A stretch of DNA of 64,000 bases from JANLTP01 sp031363055 (GTDB taxonomy: Bacteria; Pseudomonadota; Gammaproteobacteria; Burkholderiales; Burkholderiaceae_E), in contig JANLTP010000241.1 in NCBI GenBank assembly GCA_031363055.1, forward strand, positions 1 to 64,000. Direction: 5' to 3'. Both the position numbers and the translations under genes were made by a program. The notes beneath the pieces are model-generated. The model did not search any database. It was not told where the DNA came from and saw only the letters and a program-made list of their open reading frames with translations. Positions 35,402-43,852 of the stretch are shown in pieces; positions within the stretch are counted from its first letter, which is position 1, and every line of letters starts with the position of its first letter.

Positions 35402-36494
35402 GCCGGTGCAGCCTGCTGAACCGGTGCAACCTATTGAGCCGCTGGCGCCGCGTTATACCAGTGCCCGCCTGATTGCCTTTGCCAATCAGGCGCTGGTGGC
35501 GACTGGCTTGAATCCGTCGATGGCAGCCGATGTTGCCAGTGTCCTGGTCGAAGGCGACTTGCTCGGCCACGATACCCACGGCCTGCAACTGCTGGCGCCT
35601 TATCTCGGCGATTTGTCGCAAGGCAAGATGAAGGCCGCTGGCGAGCCGACGGTCTTGAGCGAACGCGCCTGCGTGGCGGCCTGGGACGGCAACCGGTTAC
35701 CCGGCCCCTGGCTGGTCAAACAAGCGATCGCCTGGGCGCAGCCACGGGCGCGCGACTTTGGTAGCGCGACGGTGGTCATTCGGCACAGCCACCATATTGC
35801 CTGTCTCGCCGCCTACCTCGAGGAGCCGGCTCGCGCGGGATTCATGATGACGCTGGCCTGTTCCGATCCGGCAACGGCCAGCGTCGCGCCGTTCGGCGGT
35901 CGACGCGCCGTATTCACGCCGAACCCGATTGCTGTCGGCGTCCCCACTGGCGGCGATCCGATGATGATCGATATATCGGCTTCAATCACCACCAACGGTA
36001 TGACCCATCGACTTCAGAAAGCTGCGCAACCGGGCGCGCATGCGTGGTGGCTCGACGCGCAGGGTCAAGCTAGCAATGATCCCGGCGTGTTGGCGACCGA
36101 TCCGCCGGGAACTTTGTTGCCACTCGGTGGCCTGGATGCCGGACACAAAGGATATGGCCTGGCGCTCATGATCGAGGCATTGACCGGCGGCCTGGCCGGT
36201 TTTGGTCGCGCCGATCCGAAATCCGGCTGGGGCGCCACCGTGTACCTGCAACTGCACGACCCTTCGGCGTTTGCCGGGCTTGATGCCTTTACCCGCCAGA
36301 CTGACTGGATCGTCGAGGCTTGCCATGAATCAATGCCGCGACTGGCAAGCCAGCCGGTCCGAATTCCAGGCGAACGAGCCCTGCATCGCAAGCGCGAACA
36401 ATCTCGTGAGGGTGTGGCGCTGCATCCGGGTATCATGCCTGCTCTGAGGCCCTGGGCAGAAAAGCTGCAGCTTGATTGGCCGGAGGCACTATGA
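35388..36494 (+). CDS. Ldh2-family malate/L-lactate-type dehydrogenase
   Basis: A dehydrogenase of about 368 residues in the Ldh2/MDH2 family (NAD(P)-dependent; relatives act on ureidoglycolate, 2,3-diketogulonate, sulfolactate and lactate). Typical blocks are LVEGDLLGHDTHGLQLLAPY, ATVVIRHSHHIACLAAY with the catalytic His, and GGLDAGHKGYGLALMIEAL. The start is ambiguous: GTG 35388 or 35382 inside the SDR 3' end, or GTG 35406. The first residues include a repeated EPVQPAEPVQPIEP from an 18-bp imperfect tandem repeat. Its stop overlaps the next start (ATGA), so the genes are coupled. Confidence 0.87.
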   Translation: MRPTEPVQPAEPVQPIEPLAPRYTSARLIAFANQALVATGLNPSMAADVASVLVEGDLLGHDTHGLQLLAPYLGDLSQGKMKAAGEPTVLSERACVAAWDGNRLPGPWLVKQAIAWAQPRARDFGSATVVIRHSHHIACLAAYLEEPARAGFMMTLACSDPATASVAPFGGRRAVFTPNPIAVGVPTGGDPMMIDISASITTNGMTHRLQKAAQPGAHAWWLDAQGQASNDPGVLATDPPGTLLPLGGLDAGHKGYGLALMIEALTGGLAGFGRADPKSGWGATVYLQLHDPSAFAGLDAFTRQTDWIVEACHESMPRLASQPVRIPGERALHRKREQSREGVALHPGIMPALRPWAEKLQLDWPEAL

Positions 36495-37426
36495 ATTCAC
36501 CCGTTCTGATCATGGACACCATCTACGGGCCGACGCTGGCGGCGCTCGAATCAGCTTATACCTGTCATCGCTACTGGACGGCGCCGGACAAGGCGGCCTT
36601 GATGAAGCAACTTGCCCCCGATTGCAAAATCGTGGTGACCAGCGGCAGTCGCGGCATCGGCGCAGCGGACATGGCGCAGTTACCCAAACTGGAGTTGGTC
36701 GCGTGTTTTGGCGTCGGCACCGATGCGATCGATCTGTCTCATGCGAAGGCACACCGGATTGCAGTGACGAACACGCCCGATGTCCTGACTGAAGATGTTG
36801 CCGATCTGGCCGTGTCGCTGATTTTGGCGAGCATTCGACGCGTCGTGCAGGCCGACCAGTATGTTCGACAGGGCCGCTGGCTGAAGGGCAACCTGGCGCT
36901 CACGCAAAGCATGCAAGGCCGCAAGATTGGCATTGTCGGTCTGGGCCGCATTGGTCAGTCGATTGCCAAACGGTGCGTCGCGTTCAATACCTCGATCGCC
37001 TACTTTGGGCCGCGCAAGAAATCTGAACTGCCGTACCGCCATTTTGATTCGGTGGTTGCCCTGGCGCAGTGGGCCGATGTTTTGGTGGCCGCCTGTCCAG
37101 GCGGCCCGGACACGCGCAACATCATCTCGAGAGACGTCCTCACAGCGCTCGGTACCGAGGGTCTGTTCGTGAATATCTCGCGCGGTTCGGTGGTCGATCA
37201 GCAAGCGCTGATCGAGATGCTGGTCTCCGGGCAACTGGGTGCCGCTGGCCTCGATGTCTTTAACGATGAACCGAATGTACCCGAGGGTCTGTTTTCGCTT
37301 GAGAACGTCGTGCTGCAACCGCATCAAGCCAGCGCGACCACGACAACGCGGGCTGCCATGGGCCAATTGGTGCTCGATAACGTGGCGAATTTTCTGGCCG
37401 GCAAGGCGTTGCTCACACCGGTCTGA
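36491..37426 (+). CDS. D-2-hydroxyacid dehydrogenase
   Basis: A 311-residue NAD(P)-dependent dehydrogenase of the glyoxylate/hydroxypyruvate reductase branch. ATG 36491 overlaps the Ldh2 stop and has CGGAGG upstream. GVGTDAIDLSHAK is the substrate loop, GLGRIGQ the dinucleotide site. NISRGSVVDQQAL holds the catalytic Arg, LDVFNDEPNVP the Glu and QPHQASAT the His. With the SDR and Ldh2 proteins it gives three dehydrogenases in one TRAP operon, consistent with stepwise conversion of a hydroxyacid. Confidence 0.9.
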   Translation: MNSPVLIMDTIYGPTLAALESAYTCHRYWTAPDKAALMKQLAPDCKIVVTSGSRGIGAADMAQLPKLELVACFGVGTDAIDLSHAKAHRIAVTNTPDVLTEDVADLAVSLILASIRRVVQADQYVRQGRWLKGNLALTQSMQGRKIGIVGLGRIGQSIAKRCVAFNTSIAYFGPRKKSELPYRHFDSVVALAQWADVLVAACPGGPDTRNIISRDVLTALGTEGLFVNISRGSVVDQQALIEMLVSGQLGAAGLDVFNDEPNVPEGLFSLENVVLQPHQASATTTTRAAMGQLVLDNVANFLAGKALLTPV

Positions 37427-37468
37427 GCTCAACCCGTCTGAGTTCAATACATTTCCAGGAGATGACCG

Positions 37469-39061
37469 ATGAAAGACATGAGTCACCTGAGCGTCATTGA
37501 TGGCGCGTTCCTGCATCTCGAGAGTCCCGAGATGCCCATGCATGTCGGCAGCCTGGCGCTGTTCGAGCGCCCCGAAGGCACGGCCAATGGCGATGGCGAG
37601 TGGTATGAAAAGCTTAAGGCGCACGTCGTCAGTCGCATGCATCTGGCGCCCGTCTTCACCCGCAAGCTTGCACTGATGCCCTTCGATCTGGCCAATCCGG
37701 TCTGGATCCATGACGACGACATTGATATTGATTACCACGTTCGTTATCTGGTGCTGAACAAGCCGGGCACCATGGCGCAACTCGAAGCGCTGGCCGCGCG
37801 ACTGCATTCGAGCTTGCTCGATCGCAGCCGACCGTTGTGGGAGTTCTATGTGATCGATGGCCTGGCCGATGGTCGCATTGGCTTTTACTCCAAGGTGCAT
37901 CATGCGGCGGTCGATGGTCAGGCGGCCGTAGCCATGGGTAACAGTGTGTTTGATTTCAGTGCCGAGCCGCGTCGCGTCAAAGCGCCTCGGCCGGCGCGCA
38001 GCAATCGCTACCAACTGGGTGTCGCCGAACTGTTGGGCGCGGCGCTTTCGAATCAGGCGTCGCAGGTGGTTCAATTGGCCAAGCTCATGCCGCCACTGGG
38101 CGCGGCCTTGCTCAAGACGGCGCGGCAAGCCATTGCCAATCGGCAAGCGAAGACTACGGGGCCTCAAAAGGCCGCCGGCACGCGACTGAAGTTTGCGCCA
38201 CCGACACCGTTCAATACGTCGATCACCAATCAACGCGCGTTCGCGGGCGTTATCTTGCCGATGGGCGAAGTCAAGAGCATCGGCAAGATGTTCGATGCCT
38301 CGATCAACGATATGGTGTTGTGGCTTTGCAGCACGGCATTGCGCGAGTATCTGAACGATTCCCGCGAGCTGCCGCCCAAGACCTTGGTCGCTGGCGTGCC
38401 GATCTCCCTGCGCCCCGAGGGTGATACCAGCAGCAACAACCAGGTGTCCGGTACCCTGATTGATCTGGCGACTCAGATCGCTGACCCGGTCGAGCGTTTG
38501 AAGGCCATCATGTTGGGCACTCGTGCGATGAAGGCACAGATGGGAACTTTTGGCAGTCTGATTCCGACCGATTTTCCGTCGGTAGGTTCGCCCTGGCTCC
38601 TCAGTGGTCTGGCTTCCCTTTATGGCCGCTCGCGCATTGCCGATCGCCTGCGGATCGCCAATGTCGTTATCTCGAATGTACCCGGCCCGCAAATACCGCT
38701 GTATCTGGCCGGCGCCAGAATGTCTGCGATTTTTCCAGTGTCGATCGTGGTCCATGGCATCGCGTTGAACATCACCGTGCAAAGTTATATGGGTCAGCTC
38801 TGCTTTGGTCTCATCTCCTGCCGTCGGGCGCTGCGCGATGTCGACGAACTCGGTGCGCACCTACTCAAGGCCGTCGAGGTTCTGCGCAAAATGGCGCCGC
38901 CCGAACACGCAGAGCCGTCAGGCGAAGCCAATGCTCGGGCAGTGCCACTGTCGGCCGCTCGGCGCGCCAAGCCCGTGCGTACGCAAAAGCCCGATCTGAA
39001 AATTGTCAAGGTAATCGCCGCAACGACGGTCAAAACGACGGCGAAGGCGAAGCGCGCATGA
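37469..39061 (+). CDS. Wax ester synthase/diacylglycerol acyltransferase (WS/DGAT)
   Basis: A 530-residue acyltransferase that joins fatty acyl-CoA to a long-chain alcohol or diacylglycerol, making storage lipid at the inner membrane. The catalytic HHxxxDG motif is present as HHAAVDG (144-150). The N-terminal DGAFLHLESPEMPMHVG, the PLWEFYVIDGL block, and later SINDMVLWLCSTALREYL and NVVISNVPGPQIPLYLAGA are all family hallmarks. The C-terminus ends in a Lys/Ala-rich tail. An AGGAG ribosome site precedes ATG 37469. It overlaps the following hydrolase by 4 bp (ATGA), the first link of a lipid operon. Confidence 0.93.
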   Translation: MKDMSHLSVIDGAFLHLESPEMPMHVGSLALFERPEGTANGDGEWYEKLKAHVVSRMHLAPVFTRKLALMPFDLANPVWIHDDDIDIDYHVRYLVLNKPGTMAQLEALAARLHSSLLDRSRPLWEFYVIDGLADGRIGFYSKVHHAAVDGQAAVAMGNSVFDFSAEPRRVKAPRPARSNRYQLGVAELLGAALSNQASQVVQLAKLMPPLGAALLKTARQAIANRQAKTTGPQKAAGTRLKFAPPTPFNTSITNQRAFAGVILPMGEVKSIGKMFDASINDMVLWLCSTALREYLNDSRELPPKTLVAGVPISLRPEGDTSSNNQVSGTLIDLATQIADPVERLKAIMLGTRAMKAQMGTFGSLIPTDFPSVGSPWLLSGLASLYGRSRIADRLRIANVVISNVPGPQIPLYLAGARMSAIFPVSIVVHGIALNITVQSYMGQLCFGLISCRRALRDVDELGAHLLKAVEVLRKMAPPEHAEPSGEANARAVPLSAARRAKPVRTQKPDLKIVKVIAATTVKTTAKAKRA

Positions 39062-39855
39062 CATCGATCCGGGCACCGGGTATTTTCAAGCTCGCCCTCG
39101 AGGCGCGAGCACCCTTCGAGTTTGCCGCCAGTGCGCTGATGGCGCCGGCGATGTTAAGTTTGCCGCGTGGCGATGGTCACCCGGTGATTGTCTATCCGGG
39201 CTTTCTCGCGACCGATTTCAGCACGCAGCCGCTGCGCCGGCTGCTGCGCCATCTGGGCTATCAGACCTATGGTTGGGAACAGGGGCGCAATTTGACGCCC
39301 AGCGAAGAGTTGTTCGATTCGGCGCTGGTACAAATCAAAAAATTGCGTGATCTGCACGGCAAGAAGATCAGCCTCGTCGGCTGGAGCCTTGGAGGGCTAT
39401 ATGCGCGTGAGTTGGCCAAACGCGATCCGGAACTCATTCGCAGTGTGGTCAGTCTCGGTAGCCCGTTTGCGGGCTCGGCCAGCGCGACCAACGCATCGCG
39501 GCTGTTTCGCTGGATCAATGGCAAGCAGCCACAGGTCGTGCGGATTTCGCGCGAGCAATTGCGGCTACCGCCACCGGTGCCGACCACATCGATCTACAGT
39601 CGCAGCGACGGTATTGTTCCCTGGCAACTCAGCCATGAGCCTGCTGGCGCCATGGCCGAGAGCATTGAAATCGTGACGGCCAGCCATTCCGGGATGGGCG
39701 TGAACCCGCTCGTGCTGGGCGCCCTGGCCGACCGGCTGGCGCAGGCGGAGGGTCAGTGGCAGCCGTTCAAGCTCAGCGGCATGCGCAGATTTTTCTATCG
39801 GCTACCGCACCTGGATGTTGTCCAGGCAGCCGAGCAGGCGAGCATACATGGTTAG
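39058..39855 (+). CDS. Alpha/beta hydrolase, lipase-like
   Basis: A 265-residue hydrolase. The nucleophile Ser110 sits in SLVGWSLGG; YSRSDGIVPW carries the likely Asp and TASHSGMGVNP the His. HPVIVYPGFLATD precedes the oxyanion site. No signal peptide is seen. Translation is coupled to the WS/DGAT gene before it, and the SDR after it starts inside its last codons. This WS/DGAT-hydrolase pairing occurs in several proteobacteria and suggests a role in handling wax esters or acylglycerols. Confidence 0.85.
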   Translation: MTSIRAPGIFKLALEARAPFEFAASALMAPAMLSLPRGDGHPVIVYPGFLATDFSTQPLRRLLRHLGYQTYGWEQGRNLTPSEELFDSALVQIKKLRDLHGKKISLVGWSLGGLYARELAKRDPELIRSVVSLGSPFAGSASATNASRLFRWINGKQPQVVRISREQLRLPPPVPTTSIYSRSDGIVPWQLSHEPAGAMAESIEIVTASHSGMGVNPLVLGALADRLAQAEGQWQPFKLSGMRRFFYRLPHLDVVQAAEQASIHG

Positions 39856-40729
39856 CGCAAAATCTCGGTCTACGGCTAGGGCTGTCGATGGCGAGTCCGG
39901 CGGTGCGGCTGGTCGCGCGACCGATCGCCCACGCGGCGGCGTCGCTCAAGTTGTGCTGATCACGGGCGCGTCCTCGGGGATCGGCGAAGCACTGGCCGAC
40001 TGTTTTGCCAAGCAGGGCTTTAACCTCGTTTTGGTGGCGCGCAGCGCCGACAAGCTGAAGGAACTGGCCAAGCAGTTGACGTTGACCCATGGCGTAAAAG
40101 CCTGGGTTGCGCCGGCCGATCTGTCGCAGCCCGATGCAGCTCAGAAATTGGCCGCTGCAATGAAACGCGCCCGACGCCCGATCGATGTACTGGTTAATTG
40201 TGCCGGTCTTTTGCACCATGGCGGTTTTGTTGATATGCCGGCTTCACACCATCATGCGATGATTGACTTGAACATCACCGGCCTGACCAGCATGATCGCG
40301 CATTTTTCGCCGCCTATGATCGCTCGCGGTTATGGTCGAATTCTGAATGTCGCATCGATCGCAGCATTCCAGCCGATTCCGTCGTTGGCCACCTACGCTG
40401 CCACCAAGGCGTATGTACTGTCGCTGACCGAATCATTATCCGAAGAGTTCAAGGGTACCGGCGTATCGATCACGGCCTTGTGTCCGGGCATCACCGCGAC
40501 CAATATGCTGACCGGCGCCAAGGCCGAGAGCAATCAGCTCAACAAACTGCCGGGTTTTCTGATTGGTGATGCGAAAGTGGTTGCGCAGGAAGGCTTTGAT
40601 GCCTGTATGCGCGGCGATGTGATCAAGGTTCCGGGTGCCATCAATCTGGCAACCATCCTGGCGGTCCGGGCGACGCCCAAATGGCTACTCAGGCGTCTGA
40701 GCGGTGCCATGGTGAGAAGCTTGAAGTAG
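39848..40729 (+). CDS. Short-chain dehydrogenase in the lipid operon
   Basis: A 293-residue SDR starting at ATG 39848, 8 bp inside the hydrolase gene. A basic N-terminal extension of about 35 residues precedes VVLITGASSGIGEALADCF; the catalytic tail is NVASIAAF and TYAATKAYVLSL. The DltE-like form with SITALCPGITATNM resembles acyl-CoA or ketoacyl reductases linked to lipid metabolism. In a WS/DGAT operon it may make or oxidise the alcohol or ketone partner. The ECF sigma gene follows only 7 bp later. Confidence 0.87.
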   Translation: MVSAKSRSTARAVDGESGGAAGRATDRPRGGVAQVVLITGASSGIGEALADCFAKQGFNLVLVARSADKLKELAKQLTLTHGVKAWVAPADLSQPDAAQKLAAAMKRARRPIDVLVNCAGLLHHGGFVDMPASHHHAMIDLNITGLTSMIAHFSPPMIARGYGRILNVASIAAFQPIPSLATYAATKAYVLSLTESLSEEFKGTGVSITALCPGITATNMLTGAKAESNQLNKLPGFLIGDAKVVAQEGFDACMRGDVIKVPGAINLATILAVRATPKWLLRRLSGAMVRSLK

Positions 40730-40736
40730 ATGGAGC

Positions 40737-41975
40737 ATGAACGAGCTCATTGCCGCGCTTTACCGCAAGGAGAACCGCCGCGTATTTTCGACGCTGGTGC
40801 GGCTGCTTGGCAGCTTCGATGCAGCAGAAGAGGCGCTGCACGACGCATTCGTTGCCGCCGCTGAACAATGGCCGACTCAGGGCGTTCCGGCCAACCCGGT
40901 GGCTTGGCTGGTCTCTACTGGACGTTTCAAGGGCATTGACCAGATTCGTCGCGGCAAGCGCTTCGTTGGGTGGGAGGAGGTCGCCGAAGAAGCCGAGGCG
41001 GTGGCCGACGACGCGCTTGGTTGGGAACAACAGCTCGAGCACTCGCAAGAGATCGAAGACGACCGCCTGCGTCTGCTCTTTACTTGCTGTCACCCTAGCC
41101 TGGCCGAAGAAGCGCGGATTGCACTCACCTTGCGCGAGGTCTGTGGTTTGACCACCGAGGCCATCGCCAGCGCCTTCCTGATTGCCACGCCTGCGATGGC
41201 GCAGCGCATCGTGCGCACCAAAGCGAAAATCGCCGCTGCCCGTATTCCTTATGAGGTGCCGAGCCCGGCCGAGCGACCGGCGCGCTTGAGCAGCGTTCTG
41301 CGCGTCATTTATCTGATCTTCAACGAAGGTCATTCGGCGCAGGCGTCGGCGTTGGCCGATGAAGCCATCCGGCTGGCGCGACTGCTGCGCGCCTTGCTGC
41401 CGGAGCCGGAAGTGCTGGGTCTGCTGGCGCTGCTTTTGTTGCATGACGCGCGGCGTGCCGCGCGCAGTTCCAGCGTTGGCGATTTCGTACCGCTGGAGGA
41501 ACAGGACCGCACGCTTTGGAACCAGGAAGCCATCCGCGAAGGCAGCGCCCTGGTCGAAGCGGCGCTGTCGCAACACGGCTTTGGCGCTTATGCGCTGCAG
41601 GCCGCGATCGCCGCATTACACGGCGAAGCGGCGAGCACAGACCTGACCGATTGGCCACAGATTGTCGGGCTGTACGACGCACTCTTGCGGATTGAGCCCA
41701 GCCCGGTGATCGCGCTGAACAGGGCGGTGGCGGTGGCGATGCGTGATGGCCCTCAGGCCGGGCTGGCGTTGATCGAGCCTTTGTTGCCGATGTTGCCAGC
41801 GTATTACGCTGCGCCAGCGGCAGCGGCCGATTTATACCGCCGCGCCGGTCGGCTGCAGGATGCCGAGCGTCACTATCAGACCGCCATTACCCTGGTGCGC
41901 CAGGAGGCGGAGCGCCGTTTCCTGCTGCGCCGTTTAACTGAAGTGAGTGGGTCACTGAAATCAGCGGGTGATTGA
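40737..41975 (+). CDS. ECF42-like RNA polymerase sigma factor with C-terminal TPR-like domain
   Basis: A 412-residue ECF sigma factor, much longer than the usual 170-200. Region 2 (LYRKENRRVFSTLVRLLGSFDAAEEALHDAF) and region 4 (ALTLREVCGLTTEAIASAFL) are followed by a long C-terminal domain with RVIYLIFNEGHSA, LDDARRAAR-type helices and TPR-like repeats (LNRAVAVAMRDGPQAGLALI). This layout is the ECF42 group, which I recall as lacking classical anti-sigma factors and co-occurring with DGPF/YCII proteins; three such small proteins follow here. It is unusually close to a lipid operon upstream and may be read from it. Confidence 0.9.
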   Translation: MNELIAALYRKENRRVFSTLVRLLGSFDAAEEALHDAFVAAAEQWPTQGVPANPVAWLVSTGRFKGIDQIRRGKRFVGWEEVAEEAEAVADDALGWEQQLEHSQEIEDDRLRLLFTCCHPSLAEEARIALTLREVCGLTTEAIASAFLIATPAMAQRIVRTKAKIAAARIPYEVPSPAERPARLSSVLRVIYLIFNEGHSAQASALADEAIRLARLLRALLPEPEVLGLLALLLLHDARRAARSSSVGDFVPLEEQDRTLWNQEAIREGSALVEAALSQHGFGAYALQAAIAALHGEAASTDLTDWPQIVGLYDALLRIEPSPVIALNRAVAVAMRDGPQAGLALIEPLLPMLPAYYAAPAAAADLYRRAGRLQDAERHYQTAITLVRQEAERRFLLRRLTEVSGSLKSAGD

Positions 41976-42007
41976 AGTCAGCGCGTGAGAATTTTTTTTC
42001 ACCGGGC

Positions 42008-42033
42008 TGTCGAAATTGAGCTGGGCCGTTCGA
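42008..42033 (+). promoter_or_regulatory. ECF42-type promoter
   Basis: TGTCGA at 42008-42013, a 17-base spacer, then CGA at 42031-42033 followed by TT. As I recall, the published ECF42 target consensus is TGTCGA at -35 and CGA followed by T or C at -10. It lies 53-78 bp upstream of the VOC start, in the only sizeable gap after the sigma gene, so the sigma factor likely drives the VOC-YCII-DUF1428 operon. Confidence 0.75.
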
Positions 42034-42085
42034 TTAAAGGATGCAGGCCGATTGAAATCATCCACTTCCAACCTTGGAGCCCACC

Positions 42086-42574
42086 ATGCCCACGACCTTG
42101 ACTCCGTATCTGACTTTTGGCGGTAACACCCGCCATGCCTATGCCTTCTATGAAAAAGCGCTCGGCGGCAAAATCGAATCGATGATGAGTTTTGCCGACA
42201 TGCCGCCGATGCCCGCTGTGTCAATGACCGCTGCGCCGACAGCCGCTGCGTCGAGTGCAGCCGGTTGCGCCGATGGTCCGCCACCGAGCGGCGACGGCAT
42301 CATGCATGCCTGTTTGTCGCTGCCCAGCGGCGCCATGTTGTTTGCCGGCGACGCACCGCCTGGCATGCCATTCGACGGCATGAAAGGCGTGATGCTCGCG
42401 CTGCAATACGACAGCGTTGACGAAGCGCGCACGGTCTTTCACGCACTATCGCAGGGCGGAACCGTCACCATGCCGCTGGCGCCGGCCTTCTGGTCAACGA
42501 TTTTCGGCATGGTGACTGATCGCTTTGGCGTCAGTTGGGCGGTCAACGGCGAGCCGATCGACTTCAATTCATGA
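42086..42574 (+). CDS. VOC/PhnB-like protein
   Basis: A 162-residue vicinal-oxygen-chelate fold protein of the PhnB/glyoxalase type (PTTLTPYLTFGGNTRHAYAFYEKALGG at the start, then FWSTIFGMVTDRFGVSWAVN near the end). An Ala/Ser/Pro-rich insert of about 30 residues lies between the two halves. ATG 42086 follows GGAG at a 6-nt spacing. Its stop overlaps the YCII start (ATGA). PhnB-like proteins are frequent next to ECF42 sigma genes. The biochemical activity is unknown. Confidence 0.85.
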   Translation: MPTTLTPYLTFGGNTRHAYAFYEKALGGKIESMMSFADMPPMPAVSMTAAPTAAASSAAGCADGPPPSGDGIMHACLSLPSGAMLFAGDAPPGMPFDGMKGVMLALQYDSVDEARTVFHALSQGGTVTMPLAPAFWSTIFGMVTDRFGVSWAVNGEPIDFNS

Positions 42575-42903
42575 AGTACTTGTGCCTGGTGTACCTGGAC
42601 GCCGCACACTGGAATTCGTGCAGCGACGCGGTCTGCGCCGACTATGTGCAGCAGCTTGCAGCCAGGCAGCGCCTGGTTGCGGGCGAACCCCTGTACGGCA
42701 CGCATACCGCAACGACGGTGCGCGTGCGTAACGGCGAGGTAACGCTGTTTGATGGGCCCTGTGCCGAAACCAAGGAAATGCTGGCCGGTTTTTATCTGGT
42801 CGATGCGAAGGATCTGAACGAAGCGATTCAGTTGGCCGCTGGCATTCCTCCTGCGCAATATGGCAGTGTCGAGGTTCGACCGGTTCGCGAATTGCAACCT
42901 TAG
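42571..42903 (+). CDS. YCII/DGPF-domain protein
   Basis: A 110-residue protein of the YCII-related DGPF family. It begins MKYLCLVYLD, and the hallmark DGPFAETKE appears as DGPCAETKEMLAGFYLVDA, with Cys in place of Phe. The His-Asp pair used by YciI-type enzymes is not obvious. Genes of this family are the characteristic targets or partners of ECF42 sigma factors. It is coupled to the VOC gene and followed by a DUF1428 gene 13 bp later. Confidence 0.88.
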   Translation: MKYLCLVYLDAAHWNSCSDAVCADYVQQLAARQRLVAGEPLYGTHTATTVRVRNGEVTLFDGPCAETKEMLAGFYLVDAKDLNEAIQLAAGIPPAQYGSVEVRPVRELQP

Positions 42904-42916
42904 AAGGAAAAATACC

Positions 42917-43288
42917 ATGAGCTATATCGACGGTTTTGTGATTGCGGTGCCGACCGCGAAGAAGCGCGAGTTCATCGAGCACGCCCAATCAATCGACAGC
43001 GTAATCCTGGAACTTGGCGCATTGCGTATTCTTGAGAGTTGGGGCGACGACGTGCCCGATGGCAAACTGACCGATTTCCGACGTGCCGTGCAGGCGACTG
43101 CCGACGAGACGGTGGCGTTTTCGTGGATCGAATGGCCAGACAAGGCGACTCGCGATGTCGCGATGAGCAAGATGAGCGATCTGATGAAGACCGATGCGCG
43201 CTTCAGCGCCGAGAAGAATCCGATGCCCTTCGATGGCAAGCGAATGATTTTCGGTGGCTTTGTGCCCGTGGTCGAAATAAAAGGATAG
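42917..43288 (+). CDS. DUF1428 family protein
   Basis: A 123-residue small protein matching the DUF1428 pattern: MSYIDGFVIAVPTAKKREFIEHA at the start, ESWGDDVPDGKLTDFRRAV, and FDGKRMIFGGFVPV at the end. The fold resembles dimeric alpha/beta barrel proteins. An AAGGAA ribosome site lies upstream. Function is not known; as third gene of the probable ECF42 operon it is likely induced together with the YCII and VOC proteins. Confidence 0.87.
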   Translation: MSYIDGFVIAVPTAKKREFIEHAQSIDSVILELGALRILESWGDDVPDGKLTDFRRAVQATADETVAFSWIEWPDKATRDVAMSKMSDLMKTDARFSAEKNPMPFDGKRMIFGGFVPVVEIKG

Positions 43289-43331
43289 TCAGGGAGCCGG
43301 TCGAAGTCCTGGCTAGCTTGGCGGGACCCTC

Positions 43332-43850
43332 TTAGTAATTACCGACTTTCAAACCGGTGCGCAATTTTTCGGTGACCTTGCCAGCATCGGCGTTGGCGCC
43401 ACCAAAACAAAGGGCGCGAAACAACTCCGGGTAGCCTAGATTGGTGTTGTTGCCAAGGCGAATTGGCTGCCAGGGCGCTGCAGGGGTGACTGACCAACTG
43501 CCGTCGGTGCGGCCAATCGCCAGCAATCGCCGTTCGCTGCTGGCGCATTTGAACGCTTCATGACGAACGTTTCGAACACCACTTTCGGACACCAGCACGG
43601 TGCTGAAGCGGATCGTCTGGTCTTCGCTCAGGGCCAGACTGGCGAGATCCAGCCAATAGCGGTTGCGTGTATCGGGCACACTGAAATACTCGATCTGGTC
43701 AGCGATAGACGGCGGTTTAGGCGGCGGGTCCGGAAACGCAACCTCTTTAGGTTCGCTGTTCTGGGCTTGTGCGGAGCCAATGCCAATACCGACACCGATC
43801 AGCAAGCATCCGATCAGCATAAAACACGTAAAAGCTCGGCGATTAATCAA
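43332..43850 (-). CDS. CNP1-like family protein
   Basis: A 172-residue exported protein resembling the CNP1 (cryptic neisserial protein) family found in betaproteobacteria. The signal sequence runs to about GSAQAQ. The mature part contains IEYFSVPDTRNRYWLDLASLAL, SESGVRNVRHEAFKCASSERRLLAIGR and a C-terminal LFRALCFGG. The paired Cys residues suggest a disulfide. It lies 2 bp downstream of rppH in the same direction, a conserved betaproteobacterial neighbourhood. Function unknown. Confidence 0.8.
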   Translation of the reverse strand: MINRRAFTCFMLIGCLLIGVGIGIGSAQAQNSEPKEVAFPDPPPKPPSIADQIEYFSVPDTRNRYWLDLASLALSEDQTIRFSTVLVSESGVRNVRHEAFKCASSERRLLAIGRTDGSWSVTPAAPWQPIRLGNNTNLGYPELFRALCFGGANADAGKVTEKLRTGLKVGNY

Positions 43851-43852
43851 AA

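Noticed and set aside
36680..38860. A 726-codon open frame on the minus strand
   Set aside because: It is antisense to the 2-hydroxyacid dehydrogenase and WS/DGAT genes, which show clear family motifs; its own product has no domain and a composition typical of antisense frames in GC-rich DNA.
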